Source of the DNA: Citrus sinensis | Taxonomy: Eukaryota > Streptophyta > Magnoliopsida > Sapindales > Rutaceae | DNA: 64,000 nucleotides | Direction of reading: 5' to 3' | Assembly (NCBI RefSeq): GCF_022201045.2 | Contig: NC_068557.1 | Span: 27,443,501-27,507,500 of the forward strand | Shown: piece by piece, positions 53,342 through 64,000 of the stretch | Layout of the letters: each line of letters begins with the position of its first letter | How positions within the stretch are numbered: the first letter of the stretch is position 1 | Made by a program: the position numbers and the translations under genes | The notes under the pieces: model-generated | The model's input: only the letters and a program-made list of their open reading frames with translations | The model's database searches: none | Told to the model about the DNA's origin: nothing

Positions 53342-53355
53342 CTAATTTTTTTATG

Positions 53356-56300
53356 GGCTAAGTTTTATTTATTTTTTTAATAGGTTAGATCTTAATGGAT
53401 GAAATACAAAGATGAAAAATGACATGATGCTCTCTATTCCCACTTAAGTTTTCCAAATAGGAGAAATTTTTATTCTTAATTGGGTAGATTCCAAAAAAAA
53501 AAAAAAGATCAAAATTTTTTCAGATAAATAATAACAGCAATATTCAATAATGCAAACTACCAGACAATAATGAAATAATAACAGTTTCACTAATGATTAT
53601 TTAACAGATTTAGTATCAATATCAGATAATCTTACCGTATTTGGAAAATATTTTACCTAATGTTGATGGTTACGTTGACAAAAATATCACTAACATTCCT
53701 AAGATTAATTAAAACCATCTTGTATAAAATTAATTAACTGGCATCTCTTTAGACACCATGCACTGCTGCTTCCTGCCACTTAATTTTTTTTTTTAAAAAA
53801 AGAAAGTCAAATAAGACTCTATAGTTGATGGAGAAGGCATCTCTATCTCATGTCATTGTGAATTAAAAAAATAAATAAAATAAATAAACATCCTCAAATA
53901 TTCCCACGAGAAAATGACTATTAAATTCCCAGTGGGATTTTTTTTTTTTTTTGGGTCCATGTTAAGAAATAGCTTTGTCATTGATCGTGCAACTTGCCTA
54001 CCTGCTCTAGCATGAAATAAAATAAATTCTAATGCAAATAATTAGAAGGCTCAGCTGTCTCATTCTCATGATGATGAGGATGTACTCGTTTCATGCAATA
54101 GATAATTAATTTGATTTTAATTTGGTATGATTTTAAATATATGGTTTACCTAATATGCACATCGTGTTGACTATTGGGCATAGCCATCAGCCAGATTAAT
54201 TAGCTTGGCACCGAAGCATCAGCCAAAAAAAGAATCACACTAATCCACGGTAACAAGTAACTAATTGATCATTTGGGCGACTTTCAAACTAAAAGGCTTC
54301 AATGGCAAACAACGAAGCCGTACCAACTCTCTTACTTGATTTCGTAAGGTATATATGCTGGGAGTTGAGGGAATAGAGACTGTGAGTTTTTAAGTCACAA
54401 CTGTCACCGAACAGAAGATATCAAATAGAGTTAAAAAAATTGAAATAAAAGTTGGTGTTTAATATCAAACGCCTAGCATTATTAAACAAGTATGAAACTA
54501 GGTCAAGTTCATGACCCTGACGTTGAAAGGGGGCCGGCCGGCAATGCTAAAATGGTGGAAACTATTAAAGATTTAAGAGCACCAAAGACATTGATTTGGC
54601 CGCACTCCACTCACGACAAATGCTTTTAAAGCCTAAAGATTTGGCGAGCAATGAAAATCGACGGGCCTACTAAATCGCGCAATAAGACGAGTCGGGGGAC
54701 GTGAATCGTGATTGATGGTTTTGTTTGCCTTTGCCGCGTATGCATGCGACTCCTTATTTGACTAATAATTTGTTTCTCATCATTTCATTTTACCTTCTTT
54801 AATTCTAATTAACTATTATTATTATTATTCGTACATAACTGTAATTTTGGTATTTGATTTGATTTAGCCAAGCCATCGTGAGGAGAGCGGGGTAGCGTTT
54901 GATCAAATATCTTATGATCATCCCATTATAATGAGTAGTTTTTCATTAAGGGTATCTCACTTTAATAAAGTTAAGAATAAATTAAAAAATAAAATAAATA
55001 TAAATTTTAATATATTGTATTTTATTATGTAGTATATTAAAATTTAATTTTTTTTATCTTTTAGTTAATAAAATCAAAGATTCCTAATTGAAAAATCACT
55101 TATATATATATATAAAGTTTGAAAAACAAAACACACACGACATGTTATTTTTTAAAAGTTTATTGATCTGACAAATTCAGTTTTAAGCATTATGATATAT
55201 TGATTAAGGCAAAATCACAAGCATATGGCAACTAGCATTTGTTTTCCATTCAATTAAATGAAATCACATGTTTTTACACATGATCTCACTTAAACTTCAA
55301 AATTCAAACGACGCGGATGTATGTCACATTGAAAAAGGATTAATTAAAACACGTATCACAAGTGTGGAAGGTGGTTAAAATCATTAAAAGAAGGATTTTC
55401 ACTTTAAACTTTATCCTAATTGGATTAAGAATTTCACATAACCCTTTGATTTCACTCGTTTTCCTATATTAATAAAAATTTTGCTCTAATCTTCAAGTGG
55501 ACGTCGGCTGAATAATTAACCGAATCTGAATCACTATTAATTCTTGTGTCTGATTTTTGTTCTTTTGATTTTATTGGTGTGATTAAACTTTGTAATCAAG
55601 TTTATTAATTACTCCTTGACTAAAATTAGGTCTTAGGTAACTGGTTAGGTATATTTACAGTCGAATCAGTCTCAACGAACAAAAATATCTTATTATTATA
55701 TTTCAAGATTAACTTGTAGGTATGTATTTTTCATTGGGTTATTTGCCATCGGCATCCGCTCTTCCCCAGTAGAGTACCGGCCGGCTTGAGCATTTTTCCT
55801 ATCCAAAGATGTAATCTTTATTATTATAGTAATGGAGAATCAATATACGCGTCCCATTTATTATTATTATTAGGTATTTACTAACGTACGTGTCCCTTTA
55901 CAGCTTATAAAGTGAAGGATTCTAGTTATCATATGAAATCTTGGAACGCGTAATATAAAATGTAAAATTTGAAACATTGAAAGATTCAATATTTGATGGC
56001 GGCCGACAGAAATTAATCTTATGTACTGAATCAAAAAATAAAATTTTTAATTGCAAATTTTTTATACATATAATCTTAAAAACTTGAGATTAAAGTGATT
56101 AGGTGACTGGGTTTTTTTTTTTTTTTAACTTTTAATTTTAGGATATAATTCGTACTTATACATTTGATTCATAATAAGATTATTATAAGTCTAAAGAGAA
56201 AGGAAAATCAACTCTCATTCCGTCATTCGCGTGCCCACGAGAGAGCTCGACTCCTTTCCATTTTTTAACCATTGGGGTTATTTCTTAGTTTTCTTTTTTA

Positions 56301-56760
56301 TTTTCCCTTTTTTTTGGCCTTTTTTGGTTGGGGGAACTTATAATGGTTTGAATTTGACCCATGTGGGGTTGTTATATTTCCTCATGTCTGTAGCGTGAGA
56401 ATTTTGAAGTTGGAGACTTGAGAGACAGGCAGCTGTTGAAAATACAAATGATGTAACCACACGTGTCGCTTAGCAATGAATAGATCTGATCTGACCGAGA
56501 AAGTGAGCGGTCTGTGTTTTTCTAACACAAGAGAAAGTGATTGGTCACTTCCAACTTTTTGCTTTTGTCTTCGTGGTTTTATCTTTCTTGGCGTTCTGTT
56601 CGTGGGGACCAACTGTGTCTATGCACTCATTCATTTGATTTTGATTTGATGGTAGACCTATCTCCCCAAATATCTCTCTCTCGATTTTTTTTTTAAATTA
56701 ATAGAAATATTTATAAATAACAACATATTATTGTACTGATATTTATAATTATATATATAT
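53356..56760. other. Gene-poor AT-rich DNA
   Basis: No coding gene, RNA gene or intact element could be supported. ORFs are short and lack family features. A TA-rich microsatellite lies near 55100-55112. Confidence 0.4.
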
Positions 56761-56769
56761 TTAAAATTT

Positions 56770-57001
56770 ATATTATTATATTTTTATTCTATGAAATACA
56801 TACTCAGTTAAATACCCCTCATAGGAGAGAGATGTTTTTACTTCACTCATATTTTGTAAGTAAGAAAGATATTATAAGTAATATCCACACAATTACAATT
56901 AATTAAGAGAGTTTAAGTCCGTGGAGATTCGAACTATTATCCTCATAATCATATTTAACTTTAAGGATAATGGTTCACCACTGGACCACAAGCCCAAGTG
57001 A
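56770..57001 (-). mobile_element. tRNA-derived SINE
   Basis: On the minus strand the head has pol III promoter boxes. Box A, TGGTCCAGTGG (56988-56978), fits TRGYNNANNNG exactly. Box B, AGTTCGAATCT (56935-56925), is close to GGTTCGANNCC. They are about 42 bp apart, as in tRNA-derived SINEs. The body continues leftward into AT-rich sequence. The 3' end and target duplication could not be fixed, so the left coordinate is approximate. Confidence 0.6.
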
Positions 57002-57928
57002 CTTCTCTCTCAGTTACAGGCTCAAAATAGACCGAAATTAGCTATCATATTAAGGTTCGCTCTGAATTAATTATTTAGATTTATTGATCGAATTATAAAA
57101 ATTTAATTTCATGTTGGAATGATATTTCAACAAAGTTGGGGTATTCTATGTGAGGTGACAATTAAATTGCGTAAATTATAAATTAATAGGGAAAAAAAGA
57201 CGTATACCTTTTTTTTTTGAAAAGGAAATTAGTAAATGACATTAAAAGCCTCGAATTGGCGAAAAAGATGTAGAAAATAATAAGTTCATTAACCTTTACA
57301 GAAGCACTACCTGCACTAATGGCAGCCTATTATTACAGACCTTTTATGCCCTTTTACCCTTTTTTTTTTTTAAAAAAAAATTTGATGCTAAAAAGGTGAC
57401 TCATTAACAAGATGCCACGTTACAGAGAGGCATAAAGATTTAAGATCCCGAGAACAGAGGACACTCGCTGGTTCTGTACCAACATTTTTTTCAAATGCAA
57501 AGAGGCAAGGGCCCCCAGCGTTTCAAGAATCTGGAGCCCACACAAAAATTTTTTATTAAAATTTCAGTTTTTTTTTTAATTTTTTAAATCTGCTGAAATT
57601 ATTAATTGTTGTTATTAAAATTTTTTAATATCCAAATTTTGCAGAAATTATTGATCGCTTTATTGAAAAAATTGGGATTCAATTTTCACATTGTTTACGA
57701 ATTTTGGGCCAAGATGTACTATCGTTCGAATTGTGGGGTGTCCTTAGGAATTGTAGGAGTGCATTTAAACTAAGGAATTTGGGTGAAAAATTCCATGGCA
57801 ACTCATTAGATGCTACAAGTTGTAAGCCCAGTTTTAAAGCACCGATAGCAAAAGCTCCCTCTCGCATGCTCACTTTTTTTGGAACATCCCCTGTTAAAAT
57901 TTCGTCAAAATTTCAAACCAGCTCCGGT
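57002..57928. other. 3' flank of the PPR gene
   Basis: AT-rich DNA with T/A runs (57362-57379, 57570-57588). The part next to 57929 should be the 3' UTR of the EMB2279-type gene. No other gene. Confidence 0.4.
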
Positions 57929-60900
57929 TCAGATAGAGCTATACAAGGGAGTTCCTGTTAGATTAACTACAGGAGCTGGGGATTGAGTCCTTAAAAAGTC
58001 TTTACAAGATGATATTAGATTCTGCAATACCGGGTACGGTGAGCCATTTCTAGTGGTAAGACTGCTGCTTGCCTCATGTAATAACTGGATTAGAGTATCC
58101 TGTCCGAAATGCTGGGAGTTTTCCTTGAAAAATTTCAACCATGCATTCCTGGAAAATTCTGGTGAGCCACTAACAGGATGACTGACTAGACAAGAAATAG
58201 CAGAACCATAGTCTTTGTTCTCAAGTCTATTGCAAAACCTTTCTTTGATGAGAGCAGGTGGAGTAATCCGATCAGCCCGGGCCAAGTGTTCCCAAGTTAT
58301 TTCCAGGAGCTCTACCTGCCAGCAGAAATAGCAGAAACAGTGATTTTGTATCTTCAGGGAGGGAGTACTGTGTTTATACAAGCAGCAATAGATGGCTCGC
58401 AAAGATTTTAAAAATTTCAAAAGCAGGATACCTTTCCAGCCCTTGAAGCATCCAAAATCATTCGGAGATGACGTTTTGCATTGAAATGCAATCCATGGTG
58501 CAGCATCCGTTTATAAACAAGCTCAAGATCATCCCACCTCTTCTCTGCAGCACAAGCATCTAACATGGTGTTGAACGTATAGATATCAGGTATTACCAGA
58601 CCCTTCTTATCATATTCACGGTTAATATGATTGCTATCTTCTGCCATCTCCTGGAACAGTTTCATTGCCTCTTCAAACAAACCATGCTCCAGATAAGCTT
58701 TCACCATTATGTTGCAAGTGACAAGATTTGGGGAGCAAAAATTCTTCATTTGGTTGAAGATGTATGCGGCATTTTGAATATTTCCAGAGTCCAGACAAGC
58801 TTGAATTAAGCCAGTGTAACTTACTACTAGAGGCTTGTTTGCAACCTTGCATATCTTATCCATCTGTAAAAAGAAAAGAATGACCTGTCTCTGTAAGCAA
58901 CAACTGAATCAAGTCATACCTACGATCACAACTACATATCGAATACCCACTGCAGATAGGTTTGAGTTCTAGTTTTAAGCTGAAGGTTGTGATCTTGAAC
59001 TACAGTCTCACAAGAGAAAAATACAAAAATATCAGTTGGTGGGAAGAACAAAAGAAGGATACTTGTAAAATGGTTGGTTGTGATCTTTGCTTAAATGTGT
59101 TCAAACATTAATTAATTAAGAAATATATCACACAGATCAAAAGTGGGCCCAAGGATCCCATGATTCAAATGCCAGTCAGGTCCATTCAAGTACAGTCTTG
59201 CAAGTGGTGATTGAATTTTCAAGCTAAAAAGCTATAAATATATAAAGGCAAAGAGGCAAATATTAAAAAAAAAAAAAAACGTAACCTCAAGATCAAGCAT
59301 GATAAATCTACCTGCATTAGTGCTTCTTCACACTTCCCAGCACTACAAAGGCAACGAGCAAGGTCATAATAAAGAGCAGCAGAACCTACAATTCCTCTTC
59401 TTTCCATGTCTTCAACAGCTGAAACAGCCTCATCTGTTTTACCTTCTCTCCAAAGAGTATTCACTAGAACTGTAAATAACAGAAGGTTAGTATCTAAATG
59501 AAATTATAAAAAACAGCATCTGAAACTGGTCAGATCACTAACATACCTTTATATGCTAAAGCATTTGGAATATAAGATTTTTGCACTTTCCTGAAGAACT
59601 CGTAAACCAAGTTGTACTTGCCACATGCTAACATCACCTGTTTGGGCATAAATTCAACAGCTCACAAATAGTAATCCATAAAGTATAAGATTATTCATGC
59701 AAGAAATGATCAACAAAAGCAAGACTCATCTAACAACGGCTTTGCAATAATTGCCACAATAGTCAAGTCACTACATAATTTAACAAGAAGCTGTAACAGT
59801 TGCTGACCCTTTCCCATTGAAGCCAACAATGGAGACACATATCTAAATCTTGCTCCATAAACCTTGTAGGAATGGCATGGCTTTCTTTTCTCAAATTTGG
59901 CACTTTCCATATCAGTTCTACTATGTTATTGATAAGAAAAAATGGAAAAATGAAGTTTGGAATGGAAATTGTATTTGCATCCAGGTGTACCAAATGAAAT
60001 GCACATGTTTATATCAACATCTGGAGTTTGTATTCAGTAGCACAGTAAATAAATAACTGGTAGAAGATAACACACACAGCAGCAGTTGGAGAACTGATGA
60101 AGACTGGCTAATACCTCCATAACAAGTCCATATGTAGTAGCGGAGGGCTTCTGACCTTGTTGTTTCAACTGCTGCAAAACCCAAAATGCCCCTTCCCATT
60201 GTTTCCGCCGAACACAAGCGTTTAAGACCTTGCAAAGACAAGAAATGAATACATTTTTCAGCCAAATTGCTACATATTAGTGTAACATTGCAAAGCTTTA
60301 CCATATAATATGTCTAAACATCCAACAGATATTTTTTTTAAAACAAAAACGCATTATTGCATTTGCATAGTCTTTCAAGACATAACCATCTTCCCAATGG
60401 AGTCAATAGTTATTGAGAGGAAATAGAATGAAGACCCGAAAACAAAAATATACAGATGTTAAGTTCTGAAGATTCGAGATCCTATTTTTTTTTTTTTAAA
60501 AAAAAGGTTGTGCAAAATTACTAGGGTATAATTTTACAAGTCAGTTTCTGTATGGCACAGACTTCCAAGGACAAGTAAGCAGAAAAAGTACACTAACATC
60601 TGCTATAATTTTTATATGAAGTTAAAGAAATTCTGATGCTTCAAGTTCAGAAAAGCGTGGATGCAGGGAAGGAACCTTTTGTTGAGGCTTATTACATTAT
60701 AATAATAAAATCGAATTATTATTTAACAGGTTTAACAATTAGTGAATTATTCAATCTCTAACTTTCATAAAATGTGCAGAATCATGTCAGTACCTATACA
60801 GAATAACTTTTAGATACCAAAAGTTAATTGAGATATCTCATCTGACTCAAGGAGGCTTATTACATTGTTTACTGTAAACATGTTGTCATCAGCTGGTAGT

Positions 60901-63900
60901 CTTAACAAGTTCTAAAATATTCATGAAATGTGCCGTATACCTTCACTAAATTGTGCAGGAGACCAAATTAAATGAGACTTGGAATGCAAATGAGACCATC
61001 AATAGCCATGAAGACAGGTCAAAAACAACCTGTACAGTTTCCCCAATATAGATGATGACGAACAGAGTACTACTCACCGCATTGTAGACAACAATATCAG
61101 GTTCTAAACGTGGGTCCCATCTCTCAAGTGTGCCAGTTTTGAACTTCTTTTTGGGAAGAGAACGCATGCTATCAATCACATCAAAGAGTTCCTTAATATG
61201 CCCAGCTTGTCCAAGAGTGACGGCAATGGAACGATAAGCCACTGTGTCAGGATATGAGGACATTTGTTGCTGAACAGGAGATAAAACTTAAACGTTAGGT
61301 CTATTTCCTTCTTCCCTATCATTATGAATTATTTCAAGAAAGACACATGCGACATGCATGACAATTGATGCACATTACCTGCATTGTGAGAAATACATTG
61401 AGTGCCTCGACAGGTCTCCTTGCTTTTCCGAGGACATAAAGTGCAGTTGTGTAAATGTATCTACATCAAAAAGCAGAAATATAGTGAAAGTGTGCTTATA
61501 TACAATTCCAGAAATATTTTAAGTGATTCTAATCGCACTAGAATTTCAGAGCGACATAGTTAACACAAGATTAAAGAATAATGAAAAATCTCAGTCAGTA
61601 TTCTTGTAATGACAATTTCAAATGATTGACAAGTAGCATTCTTACATTATGACAAATATAGCTCAGACAACTTTGGGCTTTGCCTACTCCTCTACCTTTT
61701 CAAAAAATAAATAAAAAAAAGAATGAAGAAAAAAATTAATAGATTGTTAAAGCTGAATAGTCCTTGCATAATAATACAATATTCTTTCAAAATAAGGGTC
61801 TCCCAACTAAGCCATTAGAAGATATTCTATTAAACCAAAAGTACATGCTTTAGTCAATAGATAACTTAACACAATTTCCCGATTACATTTTTCAAAATTC
61901 TACCTCTATGGCAAAAGCTCCATTCTTGAAATTAAATCTCAGGTCCAAACTGAGGCATTCAATCAATCAGATGGGTAAAGTTAATAGTGATAAAGATTGT
62001 AGAAAGACTTGTAATACTTTTCTTTCAACAACAATGAGAAGTCAAAACAGCTTTGTTGATGCAAATCTTTGTTCCATTATGCAGATGAAGGATGCTACAG
62101 TCAAACATGCACTCTGTTCACCAGAAAAATAGAAGGTAAAAAGAATACCGAAGCCTGTAGGATTTGAAGCGTTCACGCATCTGAAGCCACTCAATCACTT
62201 GTAGCACCCGCCGCCAATTTCCTAGTTTACCCAAAATCTGGATAACCCTCAATATACAATGATCTGAATATCTAATCTGTGCACTTCGCATCATCTTAGA
62301 GAATATCCACTCAGGCAGATTGATATCTGCACCATTCAACCTGTTAAACTGAACTTCAGCTTAAATAATAACATTGACTGTTGAATCTGTGATAGAAATG
62401 AAATACAAAGACATGTACGAGCATCCTATATATATTTGAAGGAGTCAGGACACGGGACTTAAAAAAAAAAAGAAATGATGCTCTGTTGCCTTCAGAAACC
62501 TTAATGGCAGGAAGTTGATGCAAATTCAATCTTGGATCATCTAATGACATAGGAATTACAACCACACTACAGGGCACATGAACAAAATGAGAAACACATT
62601 TGTACCTAACGTCAGGTGAAGTATTGAAGAGTAATAATTGAAAGATAACACCTACAAAATCAGATGATCCACATGGAAAATAAAGAGCATATAAATACAT
62701 ACTGCCTTGCTAGTTTTTGGATTCGCTCCTCCATTTCCATTCTAGAAACTCTTCGCTTGTCCATGATGTCGTTACCTTCCTCAAAAGTTTTGAAGGCCGC
62801 TCTTTCCTCCCCCCAACTATCATCATCTCCTTCTTCAAGAAAGGACTTACTGCCGCTAGTTAATCTTCTACTTTTACGCTCAATTTCTTCATGAGTATTT
62901 TTTGAAATTTTGATGAGGTCCGTCACATTTTCACCACCAAGTGATTCATGATTTCTGTCACCAACTTCCCTCTTCTCAAAACTTTTCCCTTTTGTTTGAA
63001 TCATTTTTGGGGAATCTCTATCATGAAGAAGCTCTCCCCTTGGGTAAACAGTAATGCCATTCTTTTTATTATTAACCAATATCATAGAGCTATTTCGTGC
63101 ATTCTGGAACTTTTTAACCTTTTCTGGGTGTGAGTTATTCAACTCTGACTCCACACCTATAGATTGATAATGCAACTGTCTTTCACCCATTGTCTCTCTT
63201 CTGAAATTCCCTTTCACCTTCATATCCACAAGGCATTCTTTGCTATTCAACTTACCATTAGACTTTCTAGTTGCACTCCCTGTTCGATCGAATTTACCTC
63301 TAACTGCCTCTTCAGGTTGAGTAACTCCATTATCATTTCCACATAATTCTTGATGCTCCAAAACTCTAGAAAGAAATTTTTTATTCGAATAACCTTCAAA
63401 CTTCTGCAGTTTTACATTTGCGTCATCTCTTCCCGATGATGGTGTCCACACATCTTTTCCCCTTGAACCATCCTTTGACATATATCTATTCAACCTATGA
63501 TCTTGTGTTGACTTTCTGATTACACTCCCTTTTCGATCAAATTTACCTCTAACTGCCTCTTCATGTTGAGTAACTCCATTACCATTTCCACATAACTCTT
63601 GATGTTTCACAACTCTAGTAATCATTTCTTTGTTAGAATAACCTTCAAACTTCCTCACTTTTATAATTGTATCATCTCTTCTGGATGATGATGTCCTCAA
63701 CCCATTATTTTCCCTAGAACTGTCCTTCGAATTATATCTGTTCGACTTATGATCTTGCTTTCTCAATTGACCACTTTTCCATGTCTCCATATCCTTCAAA
63801 TACTCACTAAAAGATGGCTTAAATTCAAACTCTTTCTCCAGAACCCCACCTCCAACCAACCGCTTATCAGACTTTTCGTCCGACATAGCAGAAATTGTTC

Positions 63901-63994
63901 CACAACGAAGCTTTCTAAGCATAAAACTTCTACTATTTTTAACATTCTTGGTTTTTAGTCCAATGCCTAGAATGGAATGTCGTGAATTCAACAT
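57929..63994 (-). CDS. EMB2279: EMB2279-type chloroplast pentatricopeptide repeat protein (5' end possibly incomplete)
   Basis: Nine exons join in phase: from 63994 down to 62703, then 62340-62149, 61460-61379, 61269-61078, 60228-60115, 59637-59547, 59469-59312, 58863-58432 and 58315-57929. They give 979 residues from the Met at 63994. The frame is still open at the window edge, so this Met may be internal and the transit peptide may lie outside. Residues 1-430 are a charged, low-complexity region with an 84-residue tandem repeat. P-class PPR motifs occupy about 460-850 (for example WRRVLQVIEWLQMRE, TVAYRSIAVTLGQAGHIKEL, DIVVYNAVLNACVRRKQWEG, LVVSYTGLIQACLDSGNIQN, DIYTFNTMLDACAAEKRWDD). The C-terminus is a helical non-PPR domain ending GTPLYSSI. 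The PPR region and C-terminus resemble Arabidopsis At1g30610 (EMB2279), an embryo-essential plastid protein presumed to bind organellar RNA. DG1 is a related alternative. Confidence 0.93.
63251..63754 (-). repeat. 84-residue tandem duplication inside the PPR protein N-terminal region
   Basis: Residues 81-164 and 165-248 (period 252 bp, no gaps) are two copies. Shared landmarks are DH-x-x-NRY-x-SKD-x-SR, KFEGYSNK, HQELCGN-NGVTQ and EEAVRGKFDR-GS-x-RKS. Most of the surrounding region lacks such repetition. The copies differ at about a third of positions in their first half and less in their second half. Confidence 0.9.
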
Positions 63995-64000
63995 CTTACT

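Overview
This window looks like nuclear DNA of a eudicot plant. The DNA is AT-rich, the genes are split by many short introns, and every confident protein is a plant nuclear family. Gene content and protein style fit a rosid, possibly Citrus-like, but the sequence alone does not fix the species. Nine protein-coding genes could be rebuilt exon by exon with phase-consistent splice junctions. All junctions are GT-AG except one GC-AG intron.

Layout. 1-3658 (minus): 5' part of a JMJ14-type histone H3K4 demethylase, cut off by the left edge. 5789-6881 (minus): CASP-like membrane protein of the CASPL1B type. 8184-11325 (minus): LSD1, a three-zinc-finger regulator of cell death. 13306-17154 (minus): ESCRT-III subunit VPS2.2/CHMP2, with a perfect tandem duplication in its last intron. 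21195-22055 (minus): spliceosomal core protein SmB. 22056-29097: a 7 kb interval with no recognisable gene, holding two related MITEs, degenerate repeats and some unrecognised small ORFs. 29098-38374 (plus): GARP tethering subunit VPS54, 18 coding exons. 38583-39593: a Pack-MULE-like inverted-repeat element carrying a receptor-kinase fragment. 41403-44713 (plus): epsilon-COP of the COPI coat, with a Mutator-type MITE in an intron. 46266-49705 (minus): UDP-arabinose 4-epimerase (MUR4/UXE). 50.7-57.9 kb: gene-poor, with a polyadenylated retroposed insert and a tRNA-derived SINE. 57929-63994 (minus): EMB2279-type chloroplast PPR protein, possibly missing its extreme N-terminus at the right edge.

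The genes are housekeeping and regulatory and do not form one pathway. Several act in membrane trafficking (VPS2.2, VPS54, epsilon-COP) and one makes UDP-arabinose in the Golgi. From memory of Arabidopsis gene order, neighbours of LSD1, CASPL1B and JMJ14 lie together on chromosome 4, SmB, CASPL1B and VPS2.2 on chromosome 5, and EMB2279, MUR4 and epsilon-COP on chromosome 1. The window therefore appears to keep ancestral microsynteny, with VPS54 between the blocks.

I found no convincing new biological system. The most interesting items are the Pack-MULE-like element, the 84-residue tandem duplication in the PPR protein, the retroposed insert with target-site duplication, and the young MITE and tandem-duplication events in introns.
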